The position numbers and the translations under genes were made by a program. From Marinobacter sp. MDS2 (GTDB lineage Bacteria > Pseudomonadota > Gammaproteobacteria > Pseudomonadales > Oleiphilaceae): a stretch of DNA of 64,000 nt. Below the pieces are notes generated by a model, which saw nothing but the letters and a program-made list of their open reading frames with translations, was not told the DNA's origin and ran no database searches. Shown here piece by piece: positions 7,432 through 16,144 of the stretch. How positions within the stretch are numbered: position 1 is the first letter of the stretch; the number at the start of each line of letters is the position of its first letter. The DNA is taken from contig NZ_JAVAJF010000003.1 of NCBI RefSeq assembly GCF_030718085.1, positions 1-64,000 of the forward strand, in the 5' to 3' direction.

Positions 7432-9363
7432 CTATAGTTGGTATGCCAGTTCCAGTTTTTGCTGGAGTCGCTGGGCCTGACGAAAGGATTCTCGCAGTAT
7501 GCGCCGGTCGAGGGGATTCAGGTCGTCCGGGTCGATGTAGTTCGTGAGTGGTTCTTCGTTGGCCAGCAGGTCTTGGTGGGCCCGCATTCGTATGGCTTGA
7601 ATCAGGCTGTAGGACTCTTTCCACGCACCTGCGTCTTTATTGTCAAATACCCCTTTTTTGGCAAGCTCATCCAGCCGTTCCAGAGTATTGGCTGCCTTGA
7701 TACCGTTCGCCAACGCAAACACCCGGATCGATTCAACGAACGGTGCCAATCCTTGACGCTTCAGATCCAGCACTTTTTTGTTGTCATCGTTCAGATAGCG
7801 GAAATTACGGAACATGGTGAGGGGCGGCTTCCGCTGGAGAGCATTTCCGGCCAGCATCTTCTGAAACAGGGCGTTTTTTGCAATACGCTCCAGTACCCTG
7901 CCAAACAATCTTCTTAGCGGCTCGTCTGGGCCATAAACCGCGCGCATATCCAGAAAGATGGATGAGTAGACCAGGTTTTGGGGTGTGGATGCGTCGATAA
8001 ATCGCTGAAACCAGTCGTCCCATTCCGTTTCACTGAGGCAAAGCTTGGGGTTGCTGGCCATGATGTTGCCTTTGCACAGCGTAAAGCCGCATCGGGCCAG
8101 CTCGTCATTCACTTTGCGCGCAAAAGGAAGCAGTTTTTCTCGGACTTGATCTTCCGTCATACCCTCGGGAGTCGCGAACAAGATGCCATTATCCTGATCG
8201 GTCAGCAGGGTTTGTTCCTGGCGGCCTTCACTGCCAAAGGTTAACCAGGTGAACGAAACACCGGGATCATTCTGTTTGAGGTTCAGCTCCAGTACCCGGC
8301 GCACGGTGACATCATTCAACGTGGTGATAATTTTAACGACCTGACCGGAATCCGCGCCGTGGGCAAGCATCGTATCGACCAGTCGGGAGACATCGGTGCG
8401 AAGACTAACGAGCGTGTTCAGGTGGGCTGCAGTGCCGATGGTCCGGGCCAGATGCACCAGATCGACACGTTGTAATGAAAACAGGTCTCGCTCGGAAACA
8501 ACCCCAATGAGTCGGTTGTTATCATCGACCACACACACGTGAGCAAAATGATGCTCTGCCATCAGCATGGCAGCGTCAAAAGCATGCTCTGTCGCCAGTA
8601 ACCGGCATGGGTCTGGTGTCATCACCTGACTGATCGGTTTACTCAGTGAGTCCACTCCCTCGGCGACCAGCATACGCAAATCGCGGAGCGTGAAAATCCC
8701 GGTTGGTTGCTGCTTGTCGTCGGTGACGACAATGCTACCGACATTGTTCTCGTGCATCCTGGCGACAGCTTCGTTGACCGGGAGGTCAGGCGTGCACACG
8801 ATAGGGGCGCGCAGCGCGAAACGCTCAAGCGGAGTGTCGAGGCTGTCACTGGAGCCGATGGACGCCATCGCGGTTGATTGAATGCGTTGATTGACCTGGT
8901 CAAGCAGGCTACTGACGCCGCGCAGGCAAAAATCCCGAAACGTTTCGCTTTCCGCAAACAGCGTCACGAATGCGTCATGGCCGATACTTAAACAAAAGGT
9001 ATCGCCTGAAGCCCGGTGCAGAGTTCGAGTCGGGCGCTCGCCAATGAGTGCGGCAAGGGGAAAACATTCGCCTTTGCTGATTTCGAAGGTGGTTACAGCC
9101 CGATTTTCCTTTTCGCTGAATCGTTCTCCTCGGATTCTGCCTTGCTTAACCACCCAGAAGTCTTTCACGACACCACCTTCGGGCGAGAGGACTTCCTCCC
9201 CGTCACTGAAAAAAGTGAGCTTGGCGTTCTCGGCAAAATGGGCGAGATGTGGGTCATCCATATTCGAGAACGGTGCGTGCTCGCGTAAAAACGTCATGAT
9301 CGCGCGGGTATTCTGCGGCAGCGGAGTGTCAGGAGTGTCGGCAGTCATAGGGAAATCCGTCAT
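7432..9363 (-). CDS. cNMP-binding / CBS / DUF294 nucleotidyltransferase-like protein
   Basis: A 643-aa cytoplasmic protein. In order it has a cyclic-nucleotide-binding-like domain (about 30-150), a pair of CBS domains (about 185-310), a DUF294 nucleotidyltransferase-like domain with FGSEGRQEQTLLTDQDNG (the G-S and D-x-D pattern of GlnD-type enzymes), and a DUF294 C-terminal helical domain. The make-up suggests a nucleotide-sensing regulator, but the product and target are unknown. An upstream TTG (9375) and a downstream ATG (9348) are also possible starts; no clear ribosome site decides between them. It is followed after 14 bp by the DnaQ-like exonuclease gene, with which it probably forms an operon. 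Confidence 0.85.
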   Translation of the reverse strand: MTDFPMTADTPDTPLPQNTRAIMTFLREHAPFSNMDDPHLAHFAENAKLTFFSDGEEVLSPEGGVVKDFWVVKQGRIRGERFSEKENRAVTTFEISKGECFPLAALIGERPTRTLHRASGDTFCLSIGHDAFVTLFAESETFRDFCLRGVSSLLDQVNQRIQSTAMASIGSSDSLDTPLERFALRAPIVCTPDLPVNEAVARMHENNVGSIVVTDDKQQPTGIFTLRDLRMLVAEGVDSLSKPISQVMTPDPCRLLATEHAFDAAMLMAEHHFAHVCVVDDNNRLIGVVSERDLFSLQRVDLVHLARTIGTAAHLNTLVSLRTDVSRLVDTMLAHGADSGQVVKIITTLNDVTVRRVLELNLKQNDPGVSFTWLTFGSEGRQEQTLLTDQDNGILFATPEGMTEDQVREKLLPFARKVNDELARCGFTLCKGNIMASNPKLCLSETEWDDWFQRFIDASTPQNLVYSSIFLDMRAVYGPDEPLRRLFGRVLERIAKNALFQKMLAGNALQRKPPLTMFRNFRYLNDDNKKVLDLKRQGLAPFVESIRVFALANGIKAANTLERLDELAKKGVFDNKDAGAWKESYSLIQAIRMRAHQDLLANEEPLTNYIDPDDLNPLDRRILRESFRQAQRLQQKLELAYQL

Positions 9364-9544
9364 GCTCGGTAGCAAGGAAGGTTACAGGGATGCTACTTCA
9401 CTAATATGCGTTTTCAGAAGTGTAGTTCACTGAACGAGGGCAGCGCCCTTCGATTTTCGTCCTAAGTGAGCGAGAGCATTTCTTTATGGGATGCCTGTGC
9501 AGTGGTAGAGTCCTGTTACTCGTCAATCTGGATTCGTATGTGTT

Positions 9545-10126
9545 ATGACCTCCAAAGATGAGCGCCTGGCTTTCCTTGAAGAAATGAAAGATGTGCGGCG
9601 CATACGTAAACCGAATCGTGCTGATGTGGTGGCACGCACGGAACTCACTCCCGGGCACTTGGTTCGCCAACAAGCCGCGGTTGAGGCGCAGGTCCGTGAT
9701 CTCAATCCGTTAACGGCGGACGTGGTCGAGCCGCTCACGGCGCACGATGTGCTTTGTTGGCAGCGGCCCGGGGTTCAGCATGGCGTGTTTAAAAAGCTCA
9801 GGCTGGGGCAGTACCCTATTGAGGCTCGGCTGGACTTGCACCGAATGACGGTCGAAGAGGCCCGAAAAGAGGTGTTCCAGTTCGTCAAGGATTGCGTAAA
9901 TTACGGGCTGCGTTCTGTCATCATTCTTCATGGGAAGGGGGAGCGCAACCCAGACGGCATTGCTCAGCTTAAAAGTTACCTGGCGAAATGGTTGCCAGAG
10001 CTGGATGCGGTTCTGGCGTTTCATTCTGCGCAAAAGCGCCATGGTGGCACCGGAGCGGTCTACGTTATGGTGCGCAAGAGCGATCATGAAAAACAGCAGA
10101 ACAGAGAAATTCACGGTGGCTCCTGA
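9545..10126 (+). CDS. smrA: Smr-domain endonuclease-like protein SmrA
   Basis: A 193-aa cytoplasmic protein with a C-terminal Smr domain. The diagnostic motifs are LDLHRMTVEEAR (the DLH motif) and ILHGKGERN (the HGKG motif) about 60 residues further on. The N-terminal half is polar and typical of the YdaL/SmrA group of gammaproteobacteria. Stand-alone Smr proteins are nucleases acting on DNA or RNA; which of the two applies here cannot be told from sequence. The gene is divergent from the DUF294 gene across a 180-bp gap that must hold both promoters. Confidence 0.88.
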   Translation: MTSKDERLAFLEEMKDVRRIRKPNRADVVARTELTPGHLVRQQAAVEAQVRDLNPLTADVVEPLTAHDVLCWQRPGVQHGVFKKLRLGQYPIEARLDLHRMTVEEARKEVFQFVKDCVNYGLRSVIILHGKGERNPDGIAQLKSYLAKWLPELDAVLAFHSAQKRHGGTGAVYVMVRKSDHEKQQNREIHGGS

Positions 10127-10177
10127 ACGGGTGTTGTGGGCCGGCTCAGGAACCCTCAGTAGATAAAGGTGGCATCA

Positions 10178-10378
10178 ATGAACAAACGTTCTTTTGCAAT
10201 TGTGGTCATGATGGCCCTGTTCACTTTGGCGGGCTGTAAAGACCGCGTGATCTGGAACGACAACGGTAAAGTGGAAGAGGCTACCCAGAACCGCGAAGTT
10301 TGGAATTCGAACGGAAAGATGGACTCTGGAGATCGAGACATCTGGGTGGATAAAAGCGGCAACGAAGTCGTCAAGTAA
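10178..10378 (+). CDS. Tiny lipoprotein with three tryptophan repeats
   Basis: A 66-aa protein. The ATG at 10178 follows AAAGGTGG at 5 bp, which decides it over an in-frame GTG at 10169. Residues 1-20 are a lipoprotein signal ending in the lipobox LAGC, so the mature protein is only about 47 residues. That part is built of three short units, [18 protein letters not shown] and [10 protein letters not shown], each with a basic-x-x-Trp start and an Asn/Asp-Gly turn. I do not know the family. It lies between smrA and the molybdenum hydroxylase genes on the same strand but with its own gap on either side. Confidence 0.75.
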   Translation: MNKRSFAIVVMMALFTLAGCKDRVIWNDNGKVEEATQNREVWNSNGKMDSGDRDIWVDKSGNEVVK

Positions 10379-10419
10379 CGGTTGTTGGCAGCCGGATTAA
10401 AATAATACGGGAGTGGAAC

Positions 10420-10908
10420 ATGGCGTTAAGCCTGACAGTAAATGGCCAGCACTATAGTCTGGACGTAGAACTTGATACCCCTTTGTTATGGGTGTTGAGG
10501 GATGAGCTGGGTCTCAAAGGAACAAAGTTTGGCTGTGGGGCCGGTTTGTGCGGTGCGTGTACGGTGCATGTTAACGGCCAGCCAACCCGTTCCTGCTCCA
10601 CACCGGTTGAGTATCTGGACGGTGCTGACATAACCACCATCGAGGGCTTGTCTGAAAACGGCGAGTTGCACCCGCTCCAAAAGGCTTGGGTTGCTGAGGG
10701 CGTGCCCCAGTGTGGTTACTGCCAGTCAGGTCAGATTATGACAGCGGCCCATTTGTTGGCGAACACGCCAGCCCCTTCGAGAGAAGAAATTGTGGCGGCG
10801 ATGGCCGGCAACCTATGTCGCTGTGGCACATACTCCCGCATTGTTGCGGCCGTTGAATCGGTTGTTGATGGCGTTGGCCATTACGAGCCAGAGCAGGGAG
10901 GAGCCTGA
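10420..10908 (+). CDS. iorA: (2Fe-2S) subunit of molybdenum hydroxylase, IorA-like
   Basis: A 162-aa small subunit of the xanthine-dehydrogenase/isoquinoline 1-oxidoreductase family. It has two iron-sulfur domains. The plant-ferredoxin type carries [15 protein letters not shown] and a following RSC. The all-helical type carries [10 protein letters not shown] and [12 protein letters not shown]. It passes electrons from the molybdopterin subunit encoded 1 bp downstream. There is no FAD subunit gene nearby, as is normal for IorAB enzymes, which use a membrane or periplasmic acceptor. The substrate cannot be told from sequence; aldehyde or N-heterocycle oxidation is typical. Confidence 0.88.
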   Translation: MALSLTVNGQHYSLDVELDTPLLWVLRDELGLKGTKFGCGAGLCGACTVHVNGQPTRSCSTPVEYLDGADITTIEGLSENGELHPLQKAWVAEGVPQCGYCQSGQIMTAAHLLANTPAPSREEIVAAMAGNLCRCGTYSRIVAAVESVVDGVGHYEPEQGGA

Positions 10909-10909
10909 G

Positions 10910-13111
10910 ATGACGATGAATCGCCGTGACTTCATGAAAGTCAGTACCGCTGCGTCCGGTAGCCTGATGCTGGCCGTCTCGCTCCCCGGTTGCTCGACTA
11001 TTAAGACCGGTTACGAGGAAGAGACAGGGCAATGGTCGCCGGATATTTGGCTCGAGCTGACCACGAAAGACGAAATCTTCTTTACTCTGGCCCGTGTGGA
11101 AATGGGACAGGGCACATACACCGGTTTGACCACCTTGGTTGCCGAAGAGCTGGATGTTGACCCAGCCCGAATCCAAGTGAAGTTTGCGCCGGTGGCTTCG
11201 GAATATCGCAACCCTCTGTTTGGCCTGCAGTTGACCGGTGGAAGCACCAGTGTGGCAACCAGCTGGAAGCCGCTCCGTGAAGCGGGCGCCTCGGCACGGC
11301 AAATGCTGATGATGGCGGCAGCCCGTGTCTGGAAGGTAGAGGCGGCAGGGTGTAGTACTCAGGATGGCCGGGTTGTGCATCCCAATGGCATCGACTCGCT
11401 GCGCTACGGCCAGCTGGTAGAGCTGGCGGACAAGGAAATTATCCGTGGTGATGTGGCCTTGAAGCCGCGCTCCGAATGGAAATACATCGGGCGCCAAGGG
11501 CGGAGGCTGGATACCGAAGCCAAGGCAACCGGTAAAGCCGTTTATGGCATCGATGTTGAGTTGCCGGGGATGGTGTATGCGGTCATGACGCGTTGCCCTC
11601 GTTATGGTGGTAAAGCCACCGGTTTTAACCGGAGCGACGTGCTGGCGTGGCCGGGAGTATTGGACGCTTTCATCACCGAGCGCGGTGTTGCCGTGGTTGC
11701 CGACCGATACTGGCGGGCGCGCAAGGCGCAAAAAGCCTTGAATATTGAGTGGGATTTCTCCGAAGCGATCGATCTGGATAACGATCAGGTGTTCGAAGGC
11801 TATCGCGAGGCGGCGAGCGAAGACTCGGGTGCTCAGGAGCGCTCCGACGGCGATTTCGAAGATGCCGTTGAAAGCGCCAGTCGTGTGGTTGAGGCGGAAT
11901 ATGAACAGCCTTATCTGGATCACGCGGCCATGGAGCCCATGAACGCAACGGCCTGGTACCGTGATGGCAGCATGGAAGTGTGGGCGCCGACTCAGGCTCC
12001 GGATTTGGCGCGTATCGCGGCCGCCCGTCACTCAAGCCTGTCGCCGGGTGATGTCACGGTGCATACCACCTTCCTGGGCGGCGGTTTTGGTCGACGTTTG
12101 ACGCAGGATTATGTCGAAGAAGTTGCCATTGTTGCCTATAAGATCAAAAAGCCGGTCAAGTTGATCTGGTCCCGGGAAGAGGATGTTCGTCACGGCTTCT
12201 GGCGACCGGCGATGTTGCATCGGATGAAAGCCAGCTTCAAAGACAGTGAACTGACCGGCTGGGACCACCAGATTGTCGGCCCTCAGATTTTGGATTGGTA
12301 TGTGCGCAATGCGGCACCTGCTCAGTATCCTTGGGCGCCGCAGTTTCTGTACAGCACCTTGGGCCGGGTAGGCCTGATGGCGGAGGGGATTGCAACACCG
12401 AAAGATATTTCCGCCATTGAGGGAGCCATCGGGTATCCGTATCAGGTCGAGAATGTCAGTGTTCGCCATACCCATACTGACCCGGGGGTTCCGATTACCT
12501 GGTGGCGTTCTGTTGGGTACTCCCACAATGGTTTTGCGGTAGAAACCTTTATGGACGAACTGGCTCACGAGGCCGGGGAAGATCCGCTGCAGTTCCGCAG
12601 AAAACTTCTGGACAATGAACCGCGCCATCGTGCGGTGCTTGACCGGGCAGCCGAACTGGCAGGTTGGGGAACACCGCTGGCCGAAGGGCGGGCCCGAGGC
12701 ATCGCCCTGTTCAAGTCTTTCGGAACGTACGTGGCTCAGGTTGTCGAGGCGAGCATCGAAAATGGTGAGATCAAGGTTCATAAGGTTACCTGCAGTGTCG
12801 ATTGCGGCCAGGTGGTGAACCCTCGAGTGGTCGAAGACCAGATCTCCGGTGGTATTCTGTTTGGATTGAGTGCCGCACTGTTCGGAGAAATAACCTTCAA
12901 GAACGGCGAGGTTCAGCAAAGCAACTTCCACGACTCGCGCGTGCTGCGGATGTATCAGGTGCCGGAAGTGGTGGTGGATATTGTGGAGAGTGAAATTGAA
13001 CCCACGGGTGTCGGTGAGCCGGGGGTACCGCCCGTCATTCCTGCCCTGGGTAATGCCCTGTTCGCGTTGACCGGAAAACGGCAGCGCAGGTTGCCATTGA
13101 CCGCCGGATAA
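10910..13111 (+). CDS. iorB: Molybdopterin-binding subunit of molybdenum hydroxylase, IorB-like
   Basis: A 733-aa large subunit of the aldehyde oxidase/xanthine dehydrogenase superfamily. The start at 10910, one base after the iorA stop, gives a Tat signal with NRRDFMKVS at residues 4-12. Cys28 sits in a lipobox-like LPGC, so the complex is probably exported folded and may be lipid-anchored. Family motifs seen are EMGQGTYTGL, GGGFGRR and the C-terminal GVGEPGVPP with the catalytic Glu. A hairpin follows 16 bp after the stop. The reaction is oxidative hydroxylation with water as oxygen source; the substrate is unknown. The gene pair has no molybdenum-cofactor maturation gene beside it in this window. 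Confidence 0.88.
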   Translation: MTMNRRDFMKVSTAASGSLMLAVSLPGCSTIKTGYEEETGQWSPDIWLELTTKDEIFFTLARVEMGQGTYTGLTTLVAEELDVDPARIQVKFAPVASEYRNPLFGLQLTGGSTSVATSWKPLREAGASARQMLMMAAARVWKVEAAGCSTQDGRVVHPNGIDSLRYGQLVELADKEIIRGDVALKPRSEWKYIGRQGRRLDTEAKATGKAVYGIDVELPGMVYAVMTRCPRYGGKATGFNRSDVLAWPGVLDAFITERGVAVVADRYWRARKAQKALNIEWDFSEAIDLDNDQVFEGYREAASEDSGAQERSDGDFEDAVESASRVVEAEYEQPYLDHAAMEPMNATAWYRDGSMEVWAPTQAPDLARIAAARHSSLSPGDVTVHTTFLGGGFGRRLTQDYVEEVAIVAYKIKKPVKLIWSREEDVRHGFWRPAMLHRMKASFKDSELTGWDHQIVGPQILDWYVRNAAPAQYPWAPQFLYSTLGRVGLMAEGIATPKDISAIEGAIGYPYQVENVSVRHTHTDPGVPITWWRSVGYSHNGFAVETFMDELAHEAGEDPLQFRRKLLDNEPRHRAVLDRAAELAGWGTPLAEGRARGIALFKSFGTYVAQVVEASIENGEIKVHKVTCSVDCGQVVNPRVVEDQISGGILFGLSAALFGEITFKNGEVQQSNFHDSRVLRMYQVPEVVVDIVESEIEPTGVGEPGVPPVIPALGNALFALTGKRQRRLPLTAG

Positions 13112-13127
13112 AGCGGTTTGCCGGAGC

Positions 13128-13156
13128 GATCGGCCGCCCTATAATGGCGGCCGATC
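13128..13156 (+). terminator. GC-rich hairpin between iorB and mtnB
   Basis: GATCGGCCGCC (13128-13138) pairs perfectly with GGCGGCCGATC (13146-13156) around the 7-nt loop CTATAAT. It begins 16 bp after iorB and ends 38 bp before mtnB. Only TTT follows, so it is a possible terminator but not a canonical one. The loop contains TATAAT, an exact -10 hexamer, so it may overlap the mtn promoter. Confidence 0.55.
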
Positions 13157-13194
13157 TTTGCCCCGACGGGCCAACTCTAACCGGGAGTGAGCCA

Positions 13195-13821
13195 ATGTTT
13201 GATGTAACCCGATACGCCACAGCGGCTCAGGCTATTGTCGATGCCGGGCGCTTTCTGTACGACCGTGGCTGGTCTCCCGCCACCAGCAGTAATTATTCCG
13301 CTCGCCTTGACCACGACCATGTTGCCATCACCGTATCGGGCCGGCACAAGGGCCAGCTATCCACCAACGATGTCATGGTGGTGGATCTTGATGGCAACCC
13401 TGTCCAGAGTTGTGCGAAATCCTCTGCTGAAACTCTCCTGCACACCGTGCTCTATCAAATCTATCCGGATGTTGGCGCTGTCTTGCATACGCATTCGGTA
13501 AAGGCGACTGTATTAAGCCGATTGATTGAAGCCGGAGCGCCCTTTGAAGTGGAAGGGTATGAGCTCCAGAAGGCCTTTCCGGGAGTAGAAAGCCACGACG
13601 GCCGGCTGAGAATCCCTGTCTTTGACAACACCCAGGACATTCCAGCGCTGGCGGAACGAACTCGGGAATGGTTCCAGCATCATCCGGAGCAGCCCGGGTA
13701 TCTTATTCGGGGCCACGGGCTCTACACGTGGGGTGCGACTATGGCGGATTGCTTGCGCCATGTTGAAGCGTTTGAATTCCTCTTTGAATGTGAACTTGAA
13801 ACCATGAGAATTTGCCGATGA
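13195..13821 (+). CDS. mtnB: Methylthioribulose-1-phosphate dehydratase
   Basis: A 208-aa class II aldolase-fold enzyme of the methionine salvage pathway. It dehydrates 5-methylthioribulose-1-phosphate. The Zn-binding HTHSVKA and the later GHGLYTWG loop are visible, together with the N-terminal SNYSARL typical of the family. The ATG at 13195 follows GGGAGTGAG and gives the family's usual length. The stop overlaps the mtnD start (ATGA), and mtnC follows in the same way, so three consecutive salvage steps are translationally coupled. Confidence 0.95.
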   Translation: MFDVTRYATAAQAIVDAGRFLYDRGWSPATSSNYSARLDHDHVAITVSGRHKGQLSTNDVMVVDLDGNPVQSCAKSSAETLLHTVLYQIYPDVGAVLHTHSVKATVLSRLIEAGAPFEVEGYELQKAFPGVESHDGRLRIPVFDNTQDIPALAERTREWFQHHPEQPGYLIRGHGLYTWGATMADCLRHVEAFEFLFECELETMRICR

Positions 13822-14378
13822 CCACCCTGAGCATTTTCAATCAGAATCAGCCAGACACCGCTCATACGGTCACGTCTGACCCGCAAGTGATTCGTGACAC
13901 GTTGCAGGAGCAGGGTGTTCGCTTTGAGCGTTGGCCCACTCGTGATCTTCCGGCTGGCGCCAGTCAGGAGCAGATTTTGTCGGTGTACGCTGACGATGTG
14001 AATCGGCTCAAACAAGAATGTGGTTTCCAGACCGCTGACGTGGTCAGCCTGACTCCGGAGCATCCGCAGAAAGCCGAATTTCGTAAAAAGTTTCTGGATG
14101 AGCACACCCACAGTGAAGACGAAGTGCGGTTTTTCGTACATGGTCAAGGTTTGTTTTATCTGCATTTTGGCGATCAGATCTACGCGGTCATGTGTCAGAA
14201 AAACGATCTGATCAGTGTCCCGAATGGAACGCGCCACTGGTTCGATATGGGCGCAGAACCGGAATTTACCTGTATTCGCCTGTTCACCAATCCTGAGGGG
14301 TGGGTGGCCAGCTTTACCGGCGAAGATATTGCTGCACAGATTCCAAGGTACGAAGCCTTGGCAGGAGTGAAGGCATGA
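13818..14378 (+). CDS. mtnD: Acireductone dioxygenase
   Basis: A 186-aa cupin enzyme that splits acireductone with O2 to give formate and the keto-acid precursor of methionine. Metal ligands are in HTHSEDEVRFFVHG (two His and a Glu) and in GTRHWFDMG. The ATG overlaps the mtnB stop, and the stop overlaps the mtnC start; both junctions read ATGA. An in-frame TTG lies 6 bp upstream but is less likely. Confidence 0.95.
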   Translation: MTTLSIFNQNQPDTAHTVTSDPQVIRDTLQEQGVRFERWPTRDLPAGASQEQILSVYADDVNRLKQECGFQTADVVSLTPEHPQKAEFRKKFLDEHTHSEDEVRFFVHGQGLFYLHFGDQIYAVMCQKNDLISVPNGTRHWFDMGAEPEFTCIRLFTNPEGWVASFTGEDIAAQIPRYEALAGVKA

Positions 14379-15067
14379 TCCGCGTTATCTTGACCGACAT
14401 TGAAGGAACCACCAGCTCGATTTCGTTTGTACACGATGAGCTGTTTCCCTACGCCAGCAAACACTTGCCGGAGTTCGTTCGGGAGCATCACCACACCACC
14501 CGTGCCGTATCCGAACAGTTAGCAGTCGTCGCCGAAACAAGTGGGGTCGAGAGCAAAGATGTGGAGGGGTTGATTGCGGTTCTTCAAAAATGGATAGCCG
14601 AGGATCGTAAAGAGGGTTCCCTCAAGGCTCTGCAAGGCATGATCTGGGAGCAAGGTTACCGCAGTGGTGAATTGAAGGGGCATATATACCCGGATGCGGC
14701 TGACTACCTGCAGCGGTGGCATGACCGTGGCTTGCGCCTTTTCGTGTATTCCTCCGGCTCGGTTAAAGCCCAGAAGCTGATTTTTGGCCACAGTAATGAA
14801 GGGGATTTTACCCCGTTTTTCTCCGGCTATTTTGATACTGAGGTTGGCGGTAAAAAAGAAGCGCAGTCCTACCACAACATTCTTGCCGAGCTTGGCGTTG
14901 AACCCAAGACGGTGCTATTCCTGTCGGATGTGGAAGCAGAGCTGGAAGCCGCCGAGCAGGCGGGCATGAAAACCGCTTGGCTGATACGCGAAGGCAACAT
15001 TCCCGAGACCGATCGTTTTGTTGCTCGGGATTTTGCGGAGGTTGATGCACTCCTGCGCAAACGTTAG
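14375..15067 (+). CDS. mtnC: Enolase-phosphatase E1 (acireductone synthase)
   Basis: A 230-aa HAD-superfamily enzyme that combines enolase and phosphatase steps just before MtnD in methionine salvage. The N-terminal LTDIEGTTSS is the HAD motif I as found in this family; YSSGSVKAQK is motif II; SDVEAELEAAEQAGM is motif IV. The ATG overlaps the mtnD stop. The gene is followed, after an AGGAGGT ribosome site that begins in its stop codon, by a DUF3080 lipoprotein gene. Confidence 0.95.
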   Translation: MIRVILTDIEGTTSSISFVHDELFPYASKHLPEFVREHHHTTRAVSEQLAVVAETSGVESKDVEGLIAVLQKWIAEDRKEGSLKALQGMIWEQGYRSGELKGHIYPDAADYLQRWHDRGLRLFVYSSGSVKAQKLIFGHSNEGDFTPFFSGYFDTEVGGKKEAQSYHNILAELGVEPKTVLFLSDVEAELEAAEQAGMKTAWLIREGNIPETDRFVARDFAEVDALLRKR

Positions 15068-15079
15068 GAGGTCTGAAAG

Positions 15080-16144
15080 ATGCCCGGTGACAGGAGAAGA
15101 CGATGTCTGATTCCGGGCATGCTTGTGTTGTTTCTGAGCGGTTGCAACCCGTTTACCGACGCAGAGCCAATGATGGATGAGTACCTGAGCCGGTTGGCTC
15201 GGGTGCTCGACACTCCCGCCGAAACCACGCTTTCAGAATTGCCCAGCGCAACCACCCTTCCCAAGCGCCGCGACCGTGTTCTCGAAATTCCCAAGCTGGA
15301 ATTGGGGATGCTCGATTTTCTTTCTCTGTATGGCTGCGAACTCCAGTATGTGGTGGGCGAAAAAAATTCGGTGATGGGTCGGGTCATGCAGCCGATCAAC
15401 CGTCTGCGATACGAGATCCGTTTTATCCGAAGTGCCGAGCGTTGTGTGCAACAGATCGACGACGATGAGTTGCAAAACACATTGGAGCAGGCTATTGCCA
15501 GTAAGCGCCAGACACTTCCGCTGGCGGTCTGGAACGCCACCTGGGGCACCGAAGAGATCGAAAAGCTCTTTACCTTGTCCAAAGGCTATTTCCCTGTAAC
15601 GGCCGAGCAAAACCCCGTGGCCGATCTGGCTTTGGATCTGGATCAGTTGAATGCTATGGTTGAAGCACTGAACGATCAGCAGCTGACTGTGGCGCTGAGT
15701 GATCTGGGGCAGATTCATCAACGGTGGCAGGCGCAGTTTTTAGCAGGACAGGCGATCAATAGCGCGCGCTTGTTGATTGCCACTTTGAATGCAGGTACCG
15801 ACACGTTGAAGGCGAGGCTCGAGGAGCAGCCGCTGTGCTTGAACGGCAAGCCCAATAACCAGTCCAATATTGTCCAAAGTTTCTTTTTCAAGATCTATAT
15901 CGGAGAAGTCCAGCCTTATATGAGCGCCGTGAGCCGGGCTCGCGATAGTTTGATTCTTGGATTTGCGCGTTTGGCGGAACAGCAAAAGGGTGTGATGCCG
16001 GATACGTTTGAACGCTGGTATCGCCGGCATCTTTCCGAGGATTCCGGCGATAGCCTGTGGCGTGAGCTGGACCGGGCGATGATGCGGCACACTCGGCATT
16101 GGCAGGACCTGTTGGCCCAGTGTGGCCTCCGGCCCGGAGCCTGA
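15080..16144 (+). CDS. DUF3080 family lipoprotein
   Basis: A 354-aa predicted lipoprotein. The N-terminus is very basic (PGDRRRRCLIPG) and leads into a hydrophobic run with the lipobox LSGC. The rest is a mostly helical soluble domain matching the DUF3080 family, whose function is unknown. A strong AGGAGGT site, 12 bp after the mtnC stop, makes it the last gene of the mtn operon. Its stop is directly adjacent to the stop of the opposing GspE-like gene, with no spacer. Confidence 0.8.
   Translation: MPGDRRRRCLIPGMLVLFLSGCNPFTDAEPMMDEYLSRLARVLDTPAETTLSELPSATTLPKRRDRVLEIPKLELGMLDFLSLYGCELQYVVGEKNSVMGRVMQPINRLRYEIRFIRSAERCVQQIDDDELQNTLEQAIASKRQTLPLAVWNATWGTEEIEKLFTLSKGYFPVTAEQNPVADLALDLDQLNAMVEALNDQQLTVALSDLGQIHQRWQAQFLAGQAINSARLLIATLNAGTDTLKARLEEQPLCLNGKPNNQSNIVQSFFFKIYIGEVQPYMSAVSRARDSLILGFARLAEQQKGVMPDTFERWYRRHLSEDSGDSLWRELDRAMMRHTRHWQDLLAQCGLRPGA

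Noticed and set aside
10736..12031. Long minus-strand open frame (431 codons) opposite iorB
   Set aside because: It is antisense to a well-supported iorB with clear motifs; its translation is rich in His, Arg and Pro with no domain, as expected for a shadow frame in GC-rich DNA.
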